A stretch of 64,000 bases of DNA from Pseudomonas sp. CROZ-RG-20F-R04-15 (lineage in GTDB: Bacteria > Pseudomonadota > Gammaproteobacteria > Pseudomonadales > Pseudomonadaceae), in assembly GCF_022662375.1 (NCBI RefSeq), contig NZ_JAKNQL010000005.1, forward strand, positions 62,001 through 126,000. The letters are read 5' to 3'. The notes under the pieces are model-generated. The model searched no databases. It saw only the letters and a program-made list of their open reading frames with translations, and was not told the DNA's origin. Shown piece after piece: positions 7,884 to 17,194 of the stretch; the first letter of the stretch is position 1; every line of letters begins with the position of its first letter. Made by a program: the position numbers and the translations under genes.

Positions 7884-8756
7884 TTAGTACAGCGCAGCAA
7901 ACATCTTGCGGCGGTACACCGTCACCAGTGGATGATCATTGCCCAGCAGTTCGAACACCTGCAGCAAGGTCTTGTGCGGCAAGCCTTCGCCGTAGCTGCG
8001 GTTGCGGATGAACAGCTTGAGCATCGCCTCAAGCGCCGCTTCGTATTGCTGACGCGCCAGTTGCTGGATCGCCAGTTGATACACCGCTTCATCGTCCTGC
8101 GGATCTTTCGCCAGACGCGCTTTCAAATCAGCGGCATCTGGTAGATCGCGAGCCAGACCGAGGAACTTGATCTGCGCCTTGGCCCCGGCCAGCGCGGCTT
8201 TGTGTTCATCGCTTTTGACCGCATCCAGCACGGTTTGCGCTTCGCCCAGTTCGCCGCGCTCGGTCAGGCAGCGTGCATAGAGAATCAGTGCTTTCGCGTT
8301 GGTGTTGTCTTCATTGAGCATCACCACCAAAGCGGCTTCGGCATCGGCGTAACGGCCGTCATCGAACAACGCCTGAGCCTGCTCGAACGGATCGGCTGCG
8401 GCCGGTGGTGGCATCTGCACGTGCGGCTCAAGCAGGGCGCGCACGGCGGATTCCGGTTGTGCACCGGCAAAACCGTCGACCGGTTGACCGTCCTTGAACA
8501 GCACCACGGTCGGCAGGCTGCGAATACCGAAGCGGGTGACGATGTCCTGCTCGATGTCGCAGTTGACCTTGGCCAGCAGCAATTCGCCCTGATAGCTCTC
8601 GGCAATGCCTTGCAGCATCGGCATCAGCGCCTTGCACGGCGCACACCATTCGGCCCAGAAATCCACCAGCACCGGTTTGTTGAAAGAGGCCTCGATCACC
8701 GACTGGTCGAAATCGGCCGTCGTGGCGTCGAAGATGTACGGCGTTTGCTCACTCAT
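7884..8756 (-). CDS. cnoX: thioredoxin-like co-chaperone, CnoX/YbbN family
   Basis: The 290-residue protein starts MSEQTPYIFDATTADFDQ at 8756. A thioredoxin domain (residues about 5-115) carries the full active site WCAPCK and LPTVVLFKDGQPVDGFAGA. A helical tetratricopeptide-like part follows (FDDGRYADAEAALVVML, LIYARCL-type repeats, DAVYQLA-like segments) and ends in LFIRNRSYGEGLPHKTLLQVFELLG, the usual end of YbbN. CnoX proteins guard unfolding clients from over-oxidation and hand them to GroEL. The E. coli member has lost the first active-site cysteine, but here both cysteines are present, so redox activity is expected. The long upstream in-frame extension runs through a REP sequence and is not credible. 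Confidence 0.9.
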   Translation of the reverse strand: MSEQTPYIFDATTADFDQSVIEASFNKPVLVDFWAEWCAPCKALMPMLQGIAESYQGELLLAKVNCDIEQDIVTRFGIRSLPTVVLFKDGQPVDGFAGAQPESAVRALLEPHVQMPPPAAADPFEQAQALFDDGRYADAEAALVVMLNEDNTNAKALILYARCLTERGELGEAQTVLDAVKSDEHKAALAGAKAQIKFLGLARDLPDAADLKARLAKDPQDDEAVYQLAIQQLARQQYEAALEAMLKLFIRNRSYGEGLPHKTLLQVFELLGNDHPLVTVYRRKMFAALY

Positions 8757-8853
8757 GGGGGATCTCGTCAAAGCGTGGATGGGGCAACTATACGGCTTGG
8801 CGGGGTGTGGCCGGAAGCGGTCAGCCTTTGAGAGGTGTGTTGCATGGACGGAC

Positions 8854-8930
8854 GCCTTCGCGAGCACGCTCGCTCCCACATTGGATCTGTGTCGTTCACA
8901 AACCCCCTGTGGGAGCGAGCCTGGTCCGGG
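8854..8930. repeat. REPIN with one degenerate arm
   Basis: The left REP 8854-8880 is standard apart from one change (GAGCACGCTCG). The right one, 8903-8930, keeps TGTGGGAGCGAGCCTG but then diverges (GTCCGGGCGG). It is therefore a decayed pair between cnoX and the methyltransferase gene. Confidence 0.78.
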
Positions 8931-8953
8931 CGGCGTTCCGACGAAGCTTTTAG

Positions 8954-9607
8954 CTAGCGCCGCGCATGGTAGAGGCTGACATGCCGAAATTCCTCAGGCT
9001 CCGCCAGATCCGGCAAGGTCATCGCTTCGAGCATTTCAATCCGCTCATACAACGGATGGCGAAAATCCCGCACGCGCGAATCCGCCACCAGCGCCTCACG
9101 CCCACGACTTAAGAACGCATCGAGCAGCGGCAGATTCGCCCGGTCGTACAGCACGTCCGCCACCAGAATCAGATCGAAACGATCAGCCTCGGCAAAGAAA
9201 TCCGTCGAATAACTCATCTGCACATCATTCAGCGCGGCATTCGCCCGGCATGCGGAAATTGCCAGCGGATCGAGATCGCACGCCACCACCTCCAGCGCCC
9301 CGGCCTTGACCGCCGCAATCCCGGCAATCCCCGAGCCCGCACCGAAATCCAGCACGCGTTTACCGCGCACCCACTCGGGAAACTCGGCCAGATAACGCGC
9401 AACCGCCAGACCACTGGCCCAGCAGAAACCCCAATACGGTGGCTCGTGCAGAATTCGCTGAATTTCTTCCTGACTGAATTGGCGATCCATGTTGTCGCCA
9501 TCGATCAGCCATAGCTGTAAATCGGTGTCCGGCAACGCACAGACCTTGAGTCTGGCGTCGCCAAGCAATTCACCTAACGCCTGTTGCAGGTCGAGCGGTG
9601 CCGTCAT
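8954..9607 (-). CDS. class I SAM-dependent methyltransferase, protein-lysine type
   Basis: The 217-residue protein has SAM-binding motif I VLDFGAGSGIAGIAAVKAG, motif II acidic VVACDLDPLAISACRAN and a motif IV-like LILVADVLYDRANLP. The upstream PPYWGFCWASGLAVARYL resembles the METTL20/ETF-beta-lysine methyltransferase group and PrmA-like enzymes, so a protein lysine is a reasonable substrate guess. It has no signal peptide. It starts four bases inside the end of the upstream YbaY-like gene (shared ATGA), so the two are translated together, although no functional link between them is known. Confidence 0.82.
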   Translation of the reverse strand: MTAPLDLQQALGELLGDARLKVCALPDTDLQLWLIDGDNMDRQFSQEEIQRILHEPPYWGFCWASGLAVARYLAEFPEWVRGKRVLDFGAGSGIAGIAAVKAGALEVVACDLDPLAISACRANAALNDVQMSYSTDFFAEADRFDLILVADVLYDRANLPLLDAFLSRGREALVADSRVRDFRHPLYERIEMLEAMTLPDLAEPEEFRHVSLYHARR

Positions 9608-10068
9608 GGTGCTTTGACAAATTGCAGTTGGCCCAACGCCTGAGTGGTCGGTTGGGTGATGGTTTGCGATGGCAGATGCAGGATCAACTGGCCGGACTGG
9701 CTGGCGCGACCGCGCAGCTCAACCCGCGCACCGGCGGGGAAGGCGTCCGGGTTGAAGCGCAGGCGAAATGGCAGAATCTGGTTGTTGCCGATCAGGCTGG
9801 AACTGGCGAGCAATTGTTGTGGGCGATCCTTCTCGTCGATCACCAGCAGCGCCAGTTCGACTTCGGCACCGGCCGGCACGCCTTGCAGGGTGCCACTCAG
9901 TTCGCGTTGATAGGCTGGCAGCGGGCCAAGGTCGGCAGCCTCTTTGGCTTTTTTCTGCGCTTGCTGCGGCGCCGGGCCCGGTGTTGGCGGCTGGGGCTTG
10001 GGTGCATCGCTGCCACAGGCCACCAGCAGGCTGAAAAGACTGAGCAAAACGAGCGGACGTAACGGCAT
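9604..10068 (-). CDS. YbaY-family lipoprotein
   Basis: The 154-residue protein starts at 10068, with GGAG six bases upstream. Its signal MPLRPLVLLSLFSLLVAC ends in a lipobox LVAC, followed by a Pro-rich tether (DAPKPQPPTPGPAPQQ). The rest (LSGTLQGVPAGAEVELALLVIDEKD, IPF-like PFRLRFNPDAFP, VELRGRASQSGQLILHLPSQTITQP) is the YbaY pattern, a small beta-barrel domain anchored to the outer membrane. Its function is not known. It is first in a two-gene unit with the methyltransferase, and divergent from nrdR. Confidence 0.85.
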   Translation of the reverse strand: MPLRPLVLLSLFSLLVACGSDAPKPQPPTPGPAPQQAQKKAKEAADLGPLPAYQRELSGTLQGVPAGAEVELALLVIDEKDRPQQLLASSSLIGNNQILPFRLRFNPDAFPAGARVELRGRASQSGQLILHLPSQTITQPTTQALGQLQFVKAP

Positions 10069-10196
10069 TGGATGCTCCAGCAAAATGAAATCCATGGATC
10101 AAACGATCATGCCGTTCTGTATACCGCAAAGCCTATGGCTTGTCTTGCCACCGGGATGCGCTACCATGGCCCTCCCTTTTTTTGTTGCCAGCCACC

Positions 10197-10661
10197 ATGC
10201 ACTGTCCCTTCTGCGGTGCCAACGACACCAAGGTCATCGACTCGCGTCTGGTCGCCGAGGGCGAACAGGTGCGCCGCCGGCGTGAATGCCTGGCCTGCGG
10301 CGAGCGTTTCACGACGTTCGAGACGGCCGAACTGGTGTTGCCGCGCCTGATCAAAACCGACGGCAGCCGCCAACCGTTCGACGAAGAAAAACTCCGCGCC
10401 GGTATGCAACGCGCCCTGGAGAAACGTCCGGTGAGCGTCGAGCGCCTCGAATCCTCTCTGGTTCACATCAAGCACAAGCTGCGCGCCACTGGCGAACGCG
10501 AGGTCAAATCCCTCGTGGTCGGCGAACTGGTGATGGCCGAATTGCAGAAGCTTGATGAAGTCGCCTACATCCGTTTCGCTTCGGTGTACAAGCGCTTCCA
10601 GGACCTCAACGAATTTCGCGAAGAAATCGACCGCCTCGCCCGCGAACCGGTGAAAGAATGA
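10197..10661 (+). CDS. nrdR: transcriptional repressor NrdR
   Basis: The 154-residue protein starts [18 protein letters not shown]. Its N-terminal zinc ribbon has CPFC and CLACGERF, followed by the ATP-cone domain ([33 protein letters not shown]) that senses ATP and dATP. NrdR represses ribonucleotide reductase genes by binding NrdR boxes. The 19-residue upstream extension to 10140 lacks family similarity, so 10197 is the start. It shares a 4-base ATGA overlap with ribD. The nrdR-ribD order is a strong pseudomonad and wider gammaproteobacterial arrangement. Confidence 0.97.
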   Translation: MHCPFCGANDTKVIDSRLVAEGEQVRRRRECLACGERFTTFETAELVLPRLIKTDGSRQPFDEEKLRAGMQRALEKRPVSVERLESSLVHIKHKLRATGEREVKSLVVGELVMAELQKLDEVAYIRFASVYKRFQDLNEFREEIDRLAREPVKE

Positions 10662-11791
10662 CCACCGCCGCCGAGCAGGCCATCCTCGACGCGCACTTTA
10701 TGGCGCGTGCGCTGGAACTGGCGCGCAAAGGTCACTACACCACCCACCCCAATCCTCGGGTTGGCTGTGTGGTGGTGCGTGACGGGCAGATTGTCGGCGA
10801 AGGCTGGCACGAGCGCGCCGGTGAACCGCACGCGGAAGTCCACGCGTTGCGCGCCGCCGGTGAGCTGGCCCGGGGCGCCACTGCTTATGTGACCCTCGAG
10901 CCGTGCAGCCACCATGGGCGCACGCCGCCGTGCGCCGATGCGCTGGTGAATGCCGGTGTTGGCCGAGTCGTCGCGGCGATGCGTGATCCCAATCCGCAAG
11001 TTGCCGGTCGTGGTTTGCAGCGTCTGGCCGATGCCGGTATCGCCACTGAAAGTGGTGTACTCGAAGCCGAGGCGCGCAAGCTCAATCAAGGTTTTCTGAA
11101 GCGCATGGAACACGGCTTGCCGTTTGTGCGGGTCAAGTTGGCCATGAGCCTCGACGGGCGCACGGCGATGGAAAGTGGCGAGAGCCAATGGATTACCGGC
11201 CCGGCCGCACGTTCGGCTGTTCAGCGTTTGCGTGCTCAAGCCGCTGTGGTGCTGACCGGTGCCGACACCGTGCTGGCCGACGGCGCGCGATTGACTGTTC
11301 GCGCTGACGAACTCGGTCTGGACCGCGAGCAAACCGCGCTGGCGATGAGCCGTCCGCCGCTGCGCGTGCTGATCGACGGGCGCCTGCGGGTGCCGTTGGA
11401 TGCGCCGTTCTTTAAGGCTGGTCCGGCGTTGGTCGCCACTTGTGTCGCAATCGAAGAGCAATACGCTCACGGCCCTGAATGCCTGATCGTGCCGGGTGAT
11501 GACGGTCAGGTCGATCTGCAACAATTGCTGATCGAACTGGCCAACCGTGGCGTCAACGAGGTGCTGGTCGAGGCCGGGCCGCGTCTGGCCGGCGCTTTTG
11601 CTCAGCTGGGTCTGGTCGATGAGTTCGTGATCTTCATCGCCGGCAAGTTCCTCGGCTCCACGGCGCGCCCATTGCTGGACTGGCCGCTGACTTATATGAA
11701 GGATGCGCCGGAGCTGAAAATCACTGAAATTCGCGCGGTGGGCGATGACTGGCGAGTCACTGCCATCCCTGCTCAAGCGGCGAGCGTATAA
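10658..11791 (+). CDS. ribD: bifunctional riboflavin deaminase/reductase RibD
   Basis: The 377-residue enzyme carries out steps two and three of riboflavin synthesis. The N-terminal deaminase domain has the zinc site HAEVHAL and [18 protein letters not shown]. The C-terminal reductase domain (from about residue 150, [25 protein letters not shown]) reduces the ribosyl group with NADPH. Length is normal. It follows nrdR by overlap and is 47 bases ahead of ribC. Confidence 0.97.
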   Translation: MTTAAEQAILDAHFMARALELARKGHYTTHPNPRVGCVVVRDGQIVGEGWHERAGEPHAEVHALRAAGELARGATAYVTLEPCSHHGRTPPCADALVNAGVGRVVAAMRDPNPQVAGRGLQRLADAGIATESGVLEAEARKLNQGFLKRMEHGLPFVRVKLAMSLDGRTAMESGESQWITGPAARSAVQRLRAQAAVVLTGADTVLADGARLTVRADELGLDREQTALAMSRPPLRVLIDGRLRVPLDAPFFKAGPALVATCVAIEEQYAHGPECLIVPGDDGQVDLQQLLIELANRGVNEVLVEAGPRLAGAFAQLGLVDEFVIFIAGKFLGSTARPLLDWPLTYMKDAPELKITEIRAVGDDWRVTAIPAQAASV

Positions 11792-11838
11792 TTCCCGGCC
11801 ATCGCGTTAGCGCTGGCTTAGTTCTCAAGGAGAACCCC

Positions 11839-12504
11839 ATGTTTACCGGCATCATCGAATCCATCGGCAGTATCCGCGCATTGACCCCAAAGGGCGGCGA
11901 TGTGCGCGTGCACGTCGCCACCGGCAAGCTCGACCTGAGCGACGTCAAACTCGGCGACAGCATCGCGGTCAACGGCGTCTGCCTGACGGCGGTTGAGCTG
12001 CCGGGCGACGGCTTCGCAGCCGACGTCAGCCGTGAAACGCTGGACTGCACCGCCATGAATGATCTGAAAAGCGGCAGCCCGGTCAATCTGGAAAAAGCCC
12101 TGACCCCGACCACCCGTCTTGGCGGTCATCTGGTCAGCGGTCACGTCGACGGTGTCGGCGAAATCGTCGCGCGCAGCGACAATGCCCGCGCTGTGGAATT
12201 TCGTATCCGCGCGCCGAAAGAACTGGCCAAGTACATCGCCCATAAAGGCTCGATCACCGTCGACGGCACCAGCCTGACCGTGAACGAAGTCGATGGCGCC
12301 GAATTCATGCTGACGATCATTCCGCACACCCTGAGCGAAACCATCATGGCGTCCTACAAGCCAGGTCGCCGGGTGAATCTGGAAGTCGATTTGCTGGCGC
12401 GTTATCTGGAGCGTCTGCTTTTGGGCGACAAGGCCGCAGAGTCGGCATCCGGCGGCACCATCACTGAAAGCTTTCTGGCCCAAAACGGCTACCTCAAATC
12501 CTGA
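11839..12504 (+). CDS. ribC: riboflavin synthase, alpha subunit
   Basis: The 221-residue protein begins with the classical MFTGIIESIGSI and has the two internally repeated lumazine-binding modules. The first contains SIAVNGVCLTAVELPGDGFAADVSRETL, and the second contains SITVDGTSLTVNEVDGAEFMLTIIPHTL. GGHLVSGHVDGVGEI sits between them. It disproportionates two 6,7-dimethyl-8-ribityllumazine molecules into riboflavin. An AAGGAGAA ribosome site precedes the ATG. It is called ribC or ribE depending on species. Confidence 0.96.
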   Translation: MFTGIIESIGSIRALTPKGGDVRVHVATGKLDLSDVKLGDSIAVNGVCLTAVELPGDGFAADVSRETLDCTAMNDLKSGSPVNLEKALTPTTRLGGHLVSGHVDGVGEIVARSDNARAVEFRIRAPKELAKYIAHKGSITVDGTSLTVNEVDGAEFMLTIIPHTLSETIMASYKPGRRVNLEVDLLARYLERLLLGDKAAESASGGTITESFLAQNGYLKS

Positions 12505-12535
12505 AGCTCTAAATTCGAAAGAAGGGGGGTGCCTT

Positions 12536-13627
12536 GTGGCGCTCAATAGCATCGAAGAACTGGTTGAAGACATCCGCCAAGGCAAGATGGTCATCCTCAT
12601 GGATGACGAAGACCGCGAGAACGAAGGCGACCTGATCATGGCCGCCGAATGCTGCCAGGCCGAGCACATCAACTTCATGGCCAAGCACGCTCGTGGCCTG
12701 ATCTGCATGCCGATGAGCCGTGAGCGCTGCGAACTGTTGAAGCTGCCGCTGATGGCGCCGCGCAACGGCTCCGGTTTCGGCACCAAGTTCACCGTCTCGA
12801 TCGAAGCCGCTGAAGGCGTGACCACCGGTATCTCCGCCGCCGACCGTGCGCGCACTGTGCAAGCGGCTGCCGCCAAAGACGCCAAGGCTGAAGACATCGT
12901 CAGCCCGGGCCACATCTTCCCATTGATGGCGCAGGCCGGCGGCACCCTCGCTCGCGCTGGCCACACCGAAGCTGCCTGCGACCTCGCGCGCATGGCCGGT
13001 TTCGAGCCGAGTGGCGTGATCTGCGAAGTGATGAACGACGACGGCACCATGTCCCGTCGCGCTGAGCTGGAAGCATTCGCTGCCGAACACAACATCAAGA
13101 TCGGCACCATTGCCGACCTGATTCACTACCGGATGATCCACGAACGTACCGTTCAGCGGATTGCCGAGCAGCCACTGGACAGCGAACTGGGCCAATTCAA
13201 CCTGGTGACCTATCGTGATTCGGTGGAAGGCGACGTACACATGGCGCTGACCCTGGGCACTGTTTGCGCTGAAGAACCAACACTGGTTCGCGTGCACAAC
13301 ATGGACCCGCTGCGCGACTTGTTGATGGTCAAGCAGCCGGGCCGCTGGAGCCTGCGCGCCGCCATGGCTGCGGTTGCCGAGGCGGGCAGCGGTGTGGTGC
13401 TGTTGCTCGGTCACCCGCTCGACGGCGACGTGTTGTTGGCGCATATCCGCGAAACCGGCGATCAGGCAGCGCCGAAAAAACCGACGACTTACAGCATTGT
13501 CGGTGCCGGTTCGCAGATCCTGCGTGACCTCGGCGTACGCAAAATGCGCCTGATGTCTGCACCAATGAAATTTAATGCGATATCCGGTTTCGATCTGGAA
13601 GTTGTAGAATACGTGCCCTCCGAATAA
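12536..13627 (+). CDS. ribBA: RibBA: DHBP synthase with a degenerate cyclohydrolase II domain
   Basis: The 363-residue protein starts at a GTG behind a strong AAGGGGGG site. The N-terminal half (to about residue 205) is 3,4-dihydroxy-2-butanone-4-phosphate synthase, with DDEDRENEGDLIMAAE and GHIFPLMAQAGGTLARAGHTEAACDL. The C-terminal half keeps the shape of GTP cyclohydrolase II. The zinc-binding run that should read SECLTGD...RCDCG is absent: the sequence there is VRVHNMDPLRDLLMVKQPGRWSLRAA. It therefore probably makes only the four-carbon riboflavin precursor, while the intact cyclohydrolase is ribA at 17195. This fused but one-sided form is common in Pseudomonas. Confidence 0.94.
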   Translation: MALNSIEELVEDIRQGKMVILMDDEDRENEGDLIMAAECCQAEHINFMAKHARGLICMPMSRERCELLKLPLMAPRNGSGFGTKFTVSIEAAEGVTTGISAADRARTVQAAAAKDAKAEDIVSPGHIFPLMAQAGGTLARAGHTEAACDLARMAGFEPSGVICEVMNDDGTMSRRAELEAFAAEHNIKIGTIADLIHYRMIHERTVQRIAEQPLDSELGQFNLVTYRDSVEGDVHMALTLGTVCAEEPTLVRVHNMDPLRDLLMVKQPGRWSLRAAMAAVAEAGSGVVLLLGHPLDGDVLLAHIRETGDQAAPKKPTTYSIVGAGSQILRDLGVRKMRLMSAPMKFNAISGFDLEVVEYVPSE

Positions 13628-13673
13628 TGACCGGTTGTTTCCGGACCCGAATTCGCGGCAAATAAATCACTGA

Positions 13674-13696
13674 GGGACGCGTAGCAGACGCGTCCC
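13674..13696 (+). other. perfect 9-bp hairpin in the ribBA-ribH gap
   Basis: GGGACGCGT and ACGCGTCCC pair exactly across a 5-base loop, 22 bases before the ribH start. The following GGCTCTTTAAG has only a short T-run. It could be a weak attenuator or an mRNA-stabilising stem, but no FMN riboswitch signature is visible around it. Confidence 0.6.
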
Positions 13697-13718
13697 GGCT
13701 CTTTAAGAGAACTGACGA

Positions 13719-14195
13719 ATGACCCTGAAGACCATCGAAGGTACCTTCATCGCCCCTAAAGGCCGCTACGCTTTGGTAGTGGGCCGCTTCAACAGCTTCG
13801 TGGTTGAAAGCCTGGTCAGCGGTGCAGTTGATGCCCTGGTTCGCCACGGCGTGAGCGAAAGCGACATCACCATCATCCGCGCTCCTGGCGCCTTCGAAAT
13901 CCCTCTGGTTGCGCAGAAAGTCGCCCAGAAAGGTGAATTCGCAGCCATCATCGCCCTCGGCGCGGTCATTCGTGGCGGTACTCCGCACTTCGAATACGTA
14001 GCAGGCGAGTGCACCAAGGGTCTGGCCCAAGTGTCCATGGAGTTCGGTGTTCCGGTTGCTTTCGGCGTCCTGACCGTTGATTCCATCGAGCAAGCCATCG
14101 AACGTTCCGGCACCAAGGCCGGTAACAAAGGTGCCGAAGCTGCCCTGTCCGCTCTGGAAATGGTCAGCCTGCTGGCGCAGTTGGAGGCCAAGTGA
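13719..14195 (+). CDS. ribH: 6,7-dimethyl-8-ribityllumazine synthase
   Basis: The 158-residue protein shows the lumazine synthase pattern: [73 protein letters not shown] and [29 protein letters not shown]. It condenses the RibBA product with the pyrimidine made by RibA and RibD, and normally assembles into large cages or pentamers. Its stop overlaps the nusB GTG start, matching the widespread ribH-nusB pairing. Confidence 0.97.
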   Translation: MTLKTIEGTFIAPKGRYALVVGRFNSFVVESLVSGAVDALVRHGVSESDITIIRAPGAFEIPLVAQKVAQKGEFAAIIALGAVIRGGTPHFEYVAGECTKGLAQVSMEFGVPVAFGVLTVDSIEQAIERSGTKAGNKGAEAALSALEMVSLLAQLEAK

Positions 14196-14692
14196 TTAGC
14201 GACGAAAGCGATCGTTTCAACCCACGCGAGCCGCGTCCAACCGACGCCGGTAAGCCTTCGAAAAGTGAAAAGCGCCGCGCTGCCCGTCAGTTGGCGACGC
14301 AAGCGTTGTATCAGCGCCACATGGCCAAGACTTCGCTGAACGAAATCGAAGCGCAGTTCCGCGTCGATAACGATTTCACCTTCGCCGATGCCAGCTACTT
14401 CCACGACATCCTGCACGGTGTTCCGGCCAGTCTGACCGAGATCGACACTGCGCTGGCGCCATGCCTGGACCTGACCATCGAAGAGCTCGACCCGGTTGAA
14501 CTGTGCGTACTGCGCCTGTCGACCTGGGAACTGCTCAAGCGCGTCGACGTGCCGTACCGCGTTGTGATCAACGAGGGGATCGAACTGGCGAAAGTCTACG
14601 GTTCCACCGACGGTCACAAGTTCGTCAACGGTGTGCTCGACAAGCTGGCCCCGCGCCTGCGTGAAGCTGAAGTGAAGGCGTTCAAGCGCTGA
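14192..14692 (+). CDS. nusB: transcription antitermination factor NusB
   Basis: The 166-residue protein starts with GTG in a GTGA overlap with ribH. A short charged N-terminal tail precedes the all-helical NusB fold: [85 protein letters not shown]. It binds boxA RNA together with NusE in rRNA antitermination. It is the standard neighbour of ribH and thiL. Confidence 0.97.
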   Translation: MISDESDRFNPREPRPTDAGKPSKSEKRRAARQLATQALYQRHMAKTSLNEIEAQFRVDNDFTFADASYFHDILHGVPASLTEIDTALAPCLDLTIEELDPVELCVLRLSTWELLKRVDVPYRVVINEGIELAKVYGSTDGHKFVNGVLDKLAPRLREAEVKAFKR

Positions 14693-14719
14693 TCGGCGCT
14701 TGAATCCTTTGTCTCAGCC

Positions 14720-15685
14720 ATGGGCGAGTTTGAGCTGATCCGTAACTTCTTCGCCGCCGCGCCTTGTGCGCAGGGCGGCGGAGGCGTTGCCTTGGGGATC
14801 GGCGATGACTGCGCCTTGCTCGCTGTTCCTTCCGGGGAACAGCTGGCGATTTCTACCGATACGCTGGTGGCCGGTGTGCATTTCGCCGACCCCTGCGATC
14901 CGTTTCTGCTCGGTCAGCGCTCGCTGGCCGTCGCGGTCAGCGATCTGGCCGCCATGGGCGCCACGCCCGTTGCCTTTACCCTTGCCCTGACTGTGCCGAC
15001 AGTGACTGCTGATTGGCTGCAAGCCTATGCCCACGGTTTGAACCGTATGGCGCAGAGCTGCGGCGTTGCGCTGGTCGGCGGCGATACCACGCGCGGGCCG
15101 TTGAGTCTGACGGTAACCGTGTTTGGTCGAGTGCCGGCGGGTCAGGCATTGACCCGCAGCGGCGCGCAACCGGGCGACTTGCTCTGTGTCGGCGGTGAGT
15201 TGGGCAATGCCGCCGGCGCGTTGCCGCTGGTGTTGGGTCAGCGTGATGCCGAGGCTGATATCGCCCAGCCGCTGCTCGATCATTACTGGTCGCCACAACC
15301 GCAACTCGCCCTCGGTCAGGCCCTGCGTGCTAAGGCCACGTCGGCGCTGGACATCTCTGATGGTCTGCTCGCCGATTGCGGCCATATTGCGCTGGCATCG
15401 AAGGTGCGGCTTGAGATTGAACGCGAGCGCGTACCGCTGTCGGATGCATTAGTGGCGTTTCTCGGTCAGCGCGGCGCCGAGCGTGCAGCGCTGAGCGGCG
15501 GCGATGATTACGTGCTGGCCTTCACCCTACCGTCCGTCGAGTTGCCGGCGCTGCTGGCCGATGGCTGGCCGATCCACGTGATCGGTCGTGTGTCAGAAGG
15601 TCAGGGCGTGGTCCTGCTGGATCGCGAAGGGCACGACATCACCCCGCAAATCCGGGGCTATCAACATTTTCAGGAGACACCGTGA
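14720..15685 (+). CDS. thiL: thiamine-monophosphate kinase
   Basis: The 321-residue protein has GIGDDCALLAVPSG near the N-terminus, then DTLVAGVHF, AVAVSDLAAMGATPVAFTLALTVP, LVGGDTTRGPLSLTVTVFG and ALDISDGLLADCGHIA, the acid-rich ATP and metal sites of the ThiL/PurM fold. It makes thiamine diphosphate from thiamine monophosphate. It is translationally coupled to pgpA through a GTGA overlap. Dxs in this window uses thiamine diphosphate. Confidence 0.96.
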   Translation: MGEFELIRNFFAAAPCAQGGGGVALGIGDDCALLAVPSGEQLAISTDTLVAGVHFADPCDPFLLGQRSLAVAVSDLAAMGATPVAFTLALTVPTVTADWLQAYAHGLNRMAQSCGVALVGGDTTRGPLSLTVTVFGRVPAGQALTRSGAQPGDLLCVGGELGNAAGALPLVLGQRDAEADIAQPLLDHYWSPQPQLALGQALRAKATSALDISDGLLADCGHIALASKVRLEIERERVPLSDALVAFLGQRGAERAALSGGDDYVLAFTLPSVELPALLADGWPIHVIGRVSEGQGVVLLDREGHDITPQIRGYQHFQETP

Positions 15686-16185
15686 CAGATCACCCGAAAC
15701 AGGTTCCGGCCGAATTCGTTCCGCCGTCGGTCTGGCGCAATCCCTGGCATTTCCTCGCGTTCGGCTTCGGTTCCGGCACTCTGCCGAAAGCCCCGGGCAC
15801 GTGGGGCTCGTTAGTTGCGCTACCCTTTATCCCGTTGTGGCAGATGTTGCCCGACTGGGGTTACTGGCTGATGCTCGGGATCACCATGCTGTTCGGCTTT
15901 TGGCTGTGCGGCAAGGTCGCCGACGATCTGCGGGTACACGACCACGAAGGTATCGTCTGGGACGAAATGGTCGGGATGTGGATTACCCTGTGGCTGGTGC
16001 CGGAAGGCTGGTACTGGTTGCTCGCGGGTTTCCTGATGTTCCGCTTCTTCGACATTCTCAAGCCGTGGCCGATTCGCTGGATCGACCGACATGTGCATGG
16101 CGGCGTCGGGATCATGCTCGATGACGTGCTGGCGGGGGTATTTGCCTGGCTGGCCATGCAGGGACTGGTGTGGATTTTCGCCTGA
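15682..16185 (+). CDS. pgpA: phosphatidylglycerophosphatase A
   Basis: The 167-residue membrane protein starts with GTG overlapping the thiL stop. The motif FGSGTLPKAPGTWGSLVALP and the acidic VHDHEGIVWDEMVGMWITLW identify PgpA, which dephosphorylates phosphatidylglycerol phosphate in the inner membrane. Three to four hydrophobic segments follow (GYWLMLGITMLFGFWLCG, WYWLLAGFLMFRFFDIL, VLAGVFAWLAMQGLVWIF). The thiL-pgpA order is conserved in gammaproteobacteria. Confidence 0.95.
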   Translation: MTDHPKQVPAEFVPPSVWRNPWHFLAFGFGSGTLPKAPGTWGSLVALPFIPLWQMLPDWGYWLMLGITMLFGFWLCGKVADDLRVHDHEGIVWDEMVGMWITLWLVPEGWYWLLAGFLMFRFFDILKPWPIRWIDRHVHGGVGIMLDDVLAGVFAWLAMQGLVWIFA

Positions 16186-16222
16186 TTTCAAGGGATATCA
16201 GGGTCAAGTGAGGGGACTAGGG

Positions 16223-16960
16223 ATGGCTCGACGCTGGTTGGCGCTGGTGTTTTTTGCTTTGCTGGGCACGGTGGCCAGTGCGCAGGAAGCTGCGCCGACG
16301 CCGGCGGTCATCCACTTGGCCAGCGAAGACTGGGAAGACTACACCGCCGCCGACGGCCATGGCCTCGGTTGGGACGTGCTGCGCAAGGTGTTCGAGCCGG
16401 CCGGGGTAAAGCTGGATATCCGCACGGTGCCCTACACCCGTTCGGTAGGGCTGGTGCAGTTGAAGGAAGTCGACGCGCTGGTCGGCTCCTATCGTGACGA
16501 AGCCGAAAAGGTCTTGTACCCGCACTGGAACTTCGATTCCGACCACATCTATGCGTTGGGTCTGGCGAGCAATCCCTCGCCGACCCAGGCGACGCTGGGC
16601 AAGTATCGACTGGCCTGGGTACGCGGCTATCGATACGAAAACTACCTGCCGAACATCAAGCGATATAACCAGATCGAGCGTCGTACCGGCATTCTGTCGA
16701 TGCTCAAGCAGGGGCGGGCGGATTACTACATTGATGCGCTGACCGAGATTGAAGCGGTGGTGAAAACGGCGGCCGATCAAACGCAATATCGCTATTCGCA
16801 TCTGGCCGAGCTGCCGCTTTTTCTAGGCTTCGCTGACACGCCACAGGCACGGGCGCTGATGGCGCTGTATGACCAGCGTATGGAGCAGTTGGTGAAGAGC
16901 GGCGAGTTGAAGCCGATCTTCGAGAAGTGGAAACAGCCGTATCCGTTCACCTCGAATTGA
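16223..16960 (+). CDS. periplasmic solute-binding protein, SBP_bac_3 type, orphan
   Basis: The 245-residue protein has a signal peptide (MARRWLALVFFALLGTVASA). The body follows the amino-acid-binding fold: GHGLGWDVLRKVFEPAGVKLDIRTVPYTRSVGLVQLKEVDALVGSY, LAWVRGYRYENYL, MLKQGRADYYIDALTEIEAVV, LMALYDQRMEQLVKSGELKPIFEKW. No ABC ATPase or permease lies nearby, so it is either an orphan or serves a transporter encoded elsewhere. The ATG at 16223 has AGGGG upstream. A GTG at 16208 would add five residues. The ligand cannot be predicted. Confidence 0.85.
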   Translation: MARRWLALVFFALLGTVASAQEAAPTPAVIHLASEDWEDYTAADGHGLGWDVLRKVFEPAGVKLDIRTVPYTRSVGLVQLKEVDALVGSYRDEAEKVLYPHWNFDSDHIYALGLASNPSPTQATLGKYRLAWVRGYRYENYLPNIKRYNQIERRTGILSMLKQGRADYYIDALTEIEAVVKTAADQTQYRYSHLAELPLFLGFADTPQARALMALYDQRMEQLVKSGELKPIFEKWKQPYPFTSN

Positions 16961-16967
16961 CCACGTA

Positions 16968-17063
16968 CCCTTGTGGGAGCGAGCCTGCTCGCGAAAGCGC
17001 TGGTTCAGTCAGCATTGGGGCGACTGACATGACGCCTTCGCGAGCAGGCTCGCTCCCACAAGG
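16968..17063. repeat. REPIN (REP pair)
   Basis: Inverted REPs at 16968-16997 and 17032-17063 lie downstream of the solute-binding gene and before the ribA promoter region. Confidence 0.88.
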
Positions 17064-17194
17064 ACCTATGCTAGTCAGTAGTTATCAAACTTTTTGATCG
17101 TTATGCCCGATAATTCAGCCTAAGCGTCTGTAGGAACCTGCTGTTACAATGCCGGCCTGCGAATTTTCAGACTCTTTAGATCAGGAGCACACCG

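Noticed and set aside
11792..11838. FMN riboswitch in the rib cluster
   Set aside because: The gaps before ribC, ribBA and ribH are too short or lack the conserved riboswitch elements.
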